A stretch of DNA of 13,983 bases from Echinococcus granulosus. Its lineage: Eukaryota > Platyhelminthes > Cestoda > Cyclophyllidea > Taeniidae. The position numbers were made by a program, and so were the translations under genes. The stretch is from positions 1,844-15,826 of the forward strand of contig NW_020170506.1 in assembly GCF_000524195.1 (NCBI RefSeq), given 5' to 3'. Below, piece after piece: positions 9,451 through 13,983 of this stretch (position 1 is its first letter; each line of letters opens with the position of its first letter). The notes below the pieces were generated by a model that was not told the DNA's origin, ran no database searches, and saw nothing but the letters and a program-made list of their open reading frames with translations.

Positions 9451-9814
9451 TCAAAGTGACAAATCAACTAGTATTGTGGAGTGATATTGAAGAGGACTCA
9501 GGGAGATGCGTTTCTTCGGATGGATAGGTGTGTGTGTACGTCTGTGCATAAGTGGATACCAGTCAAAGCCAATACCAGCACCACTGACACAGTGGATAGG
9601 GATGACGATGTGATGGGAGTGCATGCCACCTAGGAGGGTGACAACTGCCACCCCCTTGGCTTGTTCAAGCATATCTGACCACCGGCTTACAGGCAGATAA
9701 TCAGAGAGGTCACACTCGAACTCCTTCTTCACTATGCAGTGTCGTCGTCATCGAAACCCGCACGGCAGTACTGGTGGGTCAGACCATACTCCCAACTGAC
9801 TGCTGAAGATGAGA
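9451..9814 (-). pseudogene. Minus-strand frame open over about 120 codons except for one TGA
   Basis: A very good acceptor (ATTTCAACACTCTCTCAG) ends at 9816 on the minus strand. The frame starting at 9813 reads LIFSSQLGVWSDPPVLPCGF, meets TGA at 9748-9750, and then stays open to 9451 (KKEFECDLSDYLPVSRWSDM, then LEQAKGVAVVTLLGGMHSHH). The TGA sits next to two CGA codons, so it could be a CGA to TGA decay at a CpG. The alternative is that the exon is read in the other frame, VSSSAVSWEYGLTHQYCRAG then FDDDDTA, and stops at once at TAG 9734-9736. No family is recognised. This could be a decayed coding segment or chance. Confidence 0.17.
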
Positions 9815-9816
9815 CC

Positions 9817-10057
9817 TGAGAGAGTGTTGAAATGAGGATCATTGGCAGTAAGTAGAAGTAGCAGACTGAAGACTGGAGCATGTAATGGGAAGGGATATAC
9901 TTACTAACATTTTCGGTAACTGTGTTAAGGGAAAGTTGTGCTGGCAGTAGGCTGTGTTCTATAGGGGTCATGGAATAAGAGGTAATGGGCGTCAAGGGAC
10001 GTAGCGATTAATGCCCTGTTAGTAGTTGCAATTGTGGATGAGGATTGGGCGAGTGAA
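9817..10057. other. Pyrimidine tract on the minus strand; no gene seen
   Basis: On the minus strand this is a T/C-rich run leading into the acceptor at 9816, consistent with an intron end. A minus-strand frame at 9732-9995 overlaps it but crosses the pyrimidine tract. Confidence 0.35.
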
Positions 10058-10079
10058 GGAGGCGGAGGCGGAGGCGGAG
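10058..10079. repeat. GGAGGC hexanucleotide repeat with G-quadruplex potential
   Basis: Three GGAGGC units plus GGAGA form closely spaced GG pairs on the + strand, enough for a two-tetrad G-quadruplex. It is set in a purine-rich + strand stretch, the opposite bias to 5340-7483. Confidence 0.9.
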
Positions 10080-10155
10080 ATGGATGAGAATGCAGAGACA
10101 GAGGAGGATGGGTGATTGATGGCTAACGTAGAGAAAGGGTGCCCGAGGAAGGAAT

Positions 10156-10365
10156 ATGAGCTCTAAGTCAGCAGCAGTTGTAATTCCCTCCATGCCAGGG
10201 ATAGTGGTGATAAGACGAGAAGACGTTGACTTCCATGTGCAAAGGCATCCAGAGGGAAACAGACCTCAAGCTCTACATGTACTGAGTGAGTGTGAAAGGG
10301 TCAAAAGCCAAATAATGGAATTATCGAATACAGTGTTGATAGTGGACAGAAACAGGAGTGAATAA
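10156..10365 (+). CDS. Short ORF, 69 residues, unknown
   Basis: ATG 10156 has A at -3. The frame reads MSSKSAAVVIPSMPGIVVIR, continues with REDVDFHVQRHPEGNRPQAL, and ends in a charged stretch NTVLIVDRNRSE before TAA. The composition is protein-like and not low-complexity. There is no flanking splice signal, no clear poly(A) signal and no recognised motif. A frame of this length is expected by chance, so it is recorded only as a possibility. Confidence 0.15.
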   Translation: MSSKSAAVVIPSMPGIVVIRREDVDFHVQRHPEGNRPQALHVLSECERVKSQIMELSNTVLIVDRNRSE

Positions 10366-11690
10366 TTGGGAAGAGTTGTTGGTGGTGAAGTTTAAAGCGG
10401 AGCGGAGCACTTAGTGCATAATACGAGCAACTAGAGAGCGTTTGGAACCTTTATCAAGGCGAGAATTAAAACTGTAGTTGATTCATTACTTTATTGATTA
10501 ACGAATTAAAATATTAAGCGGTCAGTCAATAATCGATGATGCCCTAGAACAAGGACGGCGCCAGATGCAAAACTGGTTGTACAGTTGTAGGCGTGGAGTG
10601 TATTTGAGCACATGAAGTGACGCTCTCTTAAATAACCATTTAACTGCTTAGTGAAAGGGATGCAGAAGGAATTGAGGATAAAAGGTGGCTTCGTGTTAAC
10701 AGAGGATCATTGCCATTTCATTCCAGCAGCGATTCCAGCTGCACTTTATTTAGCAATGTAGTAAAAGGGAAGGGAATAGAAATGAGTAAGGCAAAGCAGA
10801 CCAGCATCAAGGACTTCGCTTTCTGATGTTCAGCCCCTTATTGCTCTGTTTGGAACCCTGAGAGAACGCAGCGCCATCCATTTACTCTGTCACAAAAACA
10901 TGGCCTTACATGAGTTTGTAGCTTGCAGCAACCATGTGCTTTGTGCTGCAAGTATCGTCACTTGAATAATGTAGATATGTTTGGAGATGTTTACAGATCC
11001 TTACTTCTCTTAGCTGCGGTAGAATTCGAATCGTCATCTTATAAATGAATCTAATTAACATTTATTTAACACCAAGTAAACAACTGCTAATGCGCATTTG
11101 CAAGTATTTTATACCAAAAAAATTGTCGTTGAATAGAGATGTATTTACAAGTTGACATACCAATGAATAAAATGTACAACAAAAGCAAACACAGAAAATG
11201 ACATTTTCTTATTAAGTACAAATCTTAGTGGGGCCACAGTTATTTACTATATGTAATATTAGATAAAAGTATGCAGCTAGTTCCTTGTTTATCTCCTTCA
11301 CCCCAAACCTTATGCTCTTTAAACAAACAAGTTATATCGTTAGGGAGGGGGCTATTGTCTTCTGTGCTTTTCCGTCAAGGTGACCTAGGCAATTATATGG
11401 CTTTCTTTCTTGCATTAGTGAGTAAAAACTTATCTGCGAATCTCACTGCACAATGATGTGTTAAGCAAGTATCGACTAAGTACAGGGTTGTGCGTTTCGA
11501 ATGAAGCAGCTTGTAGACGGGAGGACGTTCACCACGCATAATTCTTCATTGTTCCTCGGATGATTAAGCTTAAGCCTGTACCTTTTCAAAAGCCATCTGT
11601 GCTAGATGAAATGGTGCTGCATACTGGTATGGGCTTTTGCAGAGTCATTATTGCCTTAAGGCACTACACTAGTTCTCTATAATATTGTAA
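10366..11690. other. AT-rich stretch, no gene seen
   Basis: AT-rich sequence, especially 11030-11270 with repeated ATTTA and ACAA motifs. No frame has coding composition or splice support. A 61-codon + frame at 11271-11456 has no supporting signal. Confidence 0.55.
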
Positions 11691-12078
11691 TACGATGGCG
11701 GTTTATCCCCCGGTATTGGCGAGGAGCCACTTCTGTACTTTGAATTAGCCCTCATGTACCTCTCTGGCTGTGCAGGCCTCTCCAGCCATGCCAATAGGCC
11801 AGACACCCTCTCTGCGCTGAATAGATAACCTGCCCGAGTATTTTGTCTTCTTTCGTCTTTATGGAGTCTCGAGACCCTACAATATGCCCCAGAATAGGTC
11901 TTTTAGTCAAAAATTGAGGGTAGTCACCCTTCTTCGGTAAAGTCAAAGAATGGGTTGCGATATTTGGGATCTATTTTTCATCCCTAAGTATTCACTAATA
12001 TACCTTACAGCATTGCAGGAATATTAGTACTTGAATGTAATTTCAGTGGACTTTTCACATACATTATTAAAAATTCAC
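11691..12078. other. Slightly GC-richer block, possible repeat remnant, no gene supported
   Basis: The sequence becomes less AT-rich at 11695-11830 and includes a 10-bp palindrome GTCTCGAGAC at 11866-11875. A minus frame at 11752-11946 (TLPKKGDYPQFLTKRPILGH...) is open for 64 codons without a good acceptor. The compositional change could mark an inserted element, but I see no terminal repeats or target-site duplication. Confidence 0.25.
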
Positions 12079-12264
12079 TTTTTGCCGTTTAAGCTTGAGA
12101 CATGATGTACGAAGGGAGAAGACTGAATGTCGATCCATTTGGAGTCCCAAGGGAATACATTTGCACGGCGTGTCCCAGCCATCTTTGCTGCTGCGCCAGT
12201 AGCGAACTTTGCAATGGCGAAGGATGTTGTTGGTGCAGACGATCTTAGTGAGTTTTCATCACCC
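12079..12264. other. Block open on both strands with aligned GCN-rich codons
   Basis: On the + strand, ATG 12127 opens 66 codons (QGNTFARRVPAIFAAAPVAN, then FAMAKDVVGADDL) up to 12327, with a donor-like GTGAGT at 12249. On the - strand a 62-codon frame (12079-12264) reads SAPTTSFAIAKFATGAAAKM, then AGTRRANVFPWDSKW, and ends LNGKK. Both have strong G-first codon preference because GNC triplets stay GNC on the other strand in this register. Only one, or neither, need be coded. The compactness suggests a conserved exon or a dispersed element; I cannot tell which. An in-frame stop lies directly before ATG 12127 and its Kozak context is weak. Confidence 0.25.
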
Positions 12265-12661
12265 TACAGTGGTTTCCATCATCGCATTGCTTCTACTTCC
12301 GTCAGAATATGCTGTCCTGTCATTTAAACACTCACACCGCAGTGATATTTTTATTTGCGCTAAGTTTCTACACTCTCAAATAGTTTAGTTTAGTTAGGCT
12401 ACGGATTTGCTCAATCACACCATTCGCTTAGATTGTAAACTTTCATCTACATCAGCAGCGATGTACGCGCAGCCTTGATACCTAACCCTCTTTGCCTCAG
12501 GTTTGCCTGTTTTGAGACAAGGAAATTGGGAAATCCTCGAATTTGGTTGTGCATTTTTTGCTTTTCAGACACGTAAATAAACCCTGGCTCATTTTGCGAA
12601 GGTGGTTTTCTTTCTTACATGTTGTACAGACTTTAAATTTGCGTGATTTGGTTTTGTCTCC

Positions 12662-13214
12662 TCAATCATTTCCCATCACATTCACTGTCAGATATTCAGT
12701 GAATTGTCTACGACTGCCATCCAGGTGTTTTTTGTTCTGGTATGATTTTTTAACCAACTTAGTCATTGCTGAAGAGAAGTAAAAGTGCTGCTCTCCTTTG
12801 TCTCCTCGGTCCATGGTGAACCTACACTGCTTTTTACTGACTTTGAATTAGCTTGTCTCCACGTGCGACATCTTGGCGCGGTCACTTACCATATTCAAAT
12901 TGAGGATCCGTGCCACACATGGGAAACTGGGAGTGGGAAGTCAAGCGTACAACTTTTAGTGGTTTATGAAATTCATGAGGAATGTTGAATTTATCCAGAA
13001 ATGTCCAGTTCATCCCACCCAGATAGGTGATTTGTATCCGACCAGGTAGTCGATTTCCATAACGTTCTGTGTGGCAACAATGATCAGGGTATTTCTTGAA
13101 CAGCATAAGGTATGTAAATGCTACATCAACACTAGGTTGATGTATAGATTGCCTTCCTGGTCTCAATTGGGAGTAAAATCTGATTGTTTTCATGTCATGG
13201 CAAATGTGCGGCAT
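12662..13214 (-). CDS. Candidate two-exon gene, 143 residues, basic, unknown protein
   Basis: On the minus strand, exon one is 12890-13214, open for 325 bases from ATG 13214 (A at -3, stop upstream) to a perfect donor TATG|GTAAGT. A 121-bp intron (12769-12889) ends in a strong acceptor (CACTTTTACTTCTCTTCAG). Exon two is 12662-12768, with stop TGA. The junction is in phase (phase 1; the split codon gives Ala). Exon one includes PSVDVAFTYLMLFKKYPDHC, CHTERYGNRLPGRIQITYLG and GMNWTFLDKFNIPHEF; exon two is Lys/Arg-rich (MTKLVKKSYQNKKHLDGSRR) and ends VNVMGND. There is no signal peptide or membrane span and no recognised family. The start could be internal to a larger gene, with an acceptor such as CTGTTCAAG at about 13098. 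No AATAAA was seen shortly after the stop. This is the best-supported gene model of the window. Confidence 0.42.
13122..13144. repeat. Perfect hairpin: 9-bp arms, 5-base loop
   Basis: TACATCAAC is followed by the loop ACTAG and the exact complement GTTGATGTA. It lies inside the first exon of the 12662-13214 model. It could form a small stem in RNA; no role is evident. Confidence 0.85.
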
Positions 13215-13471
13215 GTTCTTTTAGTTTCGGCTAGTTGGTAGCACCTAGTTCGGAGCTTTGCACAGATGCAAGCTGTTTCTGGACTGTAGTGTAAGGGTTG
13301 TGGTGGTCGACTGTCCTCTATGATCCTGATAACCACGTGTTTGCTCCATGTGTGATGATACGCCTAGAGGTTTTGGAGGACCTCGAAGTCGTGTTTTATC
13401 AGTCGGTAAAATGTTGGTGCTAGTAACACCTTTCTTGAAAAATCTGCTGAACATCTGCCTTACTTCTGGAT

Positions 13472-13618
13472 TCATGCAGGAGCAAGTTGGGTAGGCTCTT
13501 GGTTGTATGGATCGGAGCAGCAAATATGTGGTGCTTCGCCTACATCATCCTTGAAATCGGTGTCGATTATTCTTGCTCTACCCAAACGGTATTGTGTTAT
13601 CTGCGTAATTTGACTTGA
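13472..13618 (-). CDS. Coding-like open segment, possible exon
   Basis: This minus-strand frame of 48 codons reads QITQYRLGRARIIDTDFKDD, then VGEAPHICCSDPYNQEPTQL, then APA and TGA. It is rich in codons starting with G and in Asp/Glu, unlike its surroundings, and follows a CAG at 13604 that could be an acceptor (TTACGCAG). It lies upstream of the 12662-13214 model on the same strand, but no phase-consistent splice to it was found except through a weak donor (GAT|GTAGGC). An overlapping minus frame (13245-13523, containing YPTCSCMNPEVRQMFSRFFK) competes for the same DNA. Confidence 0.15.
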   Translation of the reverse strand, partial: SSQITQITQYRLGRARIIDTDFKDDVGEAPHICCSDPYNQEPTQLAPA

Positions 13619-13983
13619 CTACCTTGTGATAGCTGAGTCCATCACATGAATTTGTGTTGATTACGGTGTGTTAAATACACCTACTCGTTGGCTTTTAGGT
13701 ATTATGGCCTGGGTGAATTTCTGTTATTAAGATGAATAATAACTATCGCCTCTGCTTCAACCTGCCATCTGTTGCCTCCAAATTACTTATTTTATAACAT
13801 TCGTCACTGTTGCCATATTCACTTGACCTAAAATAAGATCAGGGCAGTTTTATGTAGGTCACTTTGGAAATGTGACATCTGGCAGGAATGCAGATGCACG
13901 TTCTTGGTTTTATTGTCTGTCTATTGTTTGACTCGCCTTGAATACCAGTTGCGTGGGCATCTATTACTTGGATCTATGACAAA
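13619..13983. other. No supported gene; one possible 66-bp minus-strand exon
   Basis: On the minus strand, 13762-13827 is bounded by an acceptor (CTTATTTTAG) and a donor (GGCAG|GTTGAA) and reads SSEYGNSDECYKISNLEATD. It could belong with the other minus-strand segments of this end. Nothing else is seen up to the window edge. Confidence 0.2.

Noticed and set aside
9520..9550. GTGTGTGTGTACG stretch as a possible regulatory repeat
   Set aside because: Too short and imperfect to call.
12543..12988. Two + strand frames (12543-12782 and 12785-12988)
   Set aside because: They overlap the minus-strand exons and intron of the 12662-13214 model, which has the better signals, and are treated as shadows.
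1..13983. tRNA, rRNA, CRISPR, insertion sequence or bacterial operon
   Set aside because: I looked for tRNA B-box-like GTTCGANTCC motifs, regularly spaced repeats and back-to-back ORFs on one strand; none was found. A few TTCGA occurrences lacked a matching A box and stems.
325..13983. A retrotransposon with reverse transcriptase, or a DNA transposase
   Set aside because: No YxDD-type polymerase motif, DDE pattern, long terminal repeats or inverted termini could be made out in any frame. The blocks at 11691-12264 remain possible remnants only.

Overview
The window reads as eukaryotic, most likely animal, nuclear DNA. It has long simple-sequence tracts and no compact operons, and I could find no tRNA, rRNA, CRISPR array, insertion sequence or bacterial-type gene. 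The open frames look like split exons flanked by GT...AG signals. Several putative introns are very short (59-121 bp), and microsatellites are frequent with moderate base composition. This would suit a parasitic flatworm such as a tapeworm, but that placement is a guess from texture, not from a recognised gene. No protein here was identified by family with confidence. By rough reckoning, the number of open frames of 60-125 codons is what chance gives for this composition and length. I therefore rely on combinations of splice sites, matching phase, start context and poly(A) signals, and confidences stay low to moderate.

Layout. 1-324 is a perfect (CCT)108 tract. 325-1916 has no convincing gene. 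1917-2323 (+) holds a candidate set of small exons. Facing it, 2363-2849 (-) holds a three-exon candidate with two tiny introns, and an unlinked open frame lies upstream on the same strand (2882-3091). 3092-4665 is featureless. 4666-5191 (-) holds a two-exon candidate with a possible poly(A) signal. From about 5340 to 7480 the + strand is strongly pyrimidine-rich and carries several short repeats. A three-exon + strand model (6836-9074) sits at its end, with AATAAA at 9184.

9190-12661 is mostly empty. It contains a broken minus-strand frame (9451-9814), a short + ORF (10156-10365), an AT-rich stretch, and a curious block at about 12079-12264 that reads open on both strands. The last part holds a two-exon minus-strand model (12662-13214) with canonical splice sites, and further weak minus-strand coding-like segments up to 13827.

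The candidate genes show no common pathway, and I saw no evidence of a linked system. The most reportable items are the phase-consistent gene models, the very short introns, the extreme triplet repeat and the pyrimidine-strand asymmetry.
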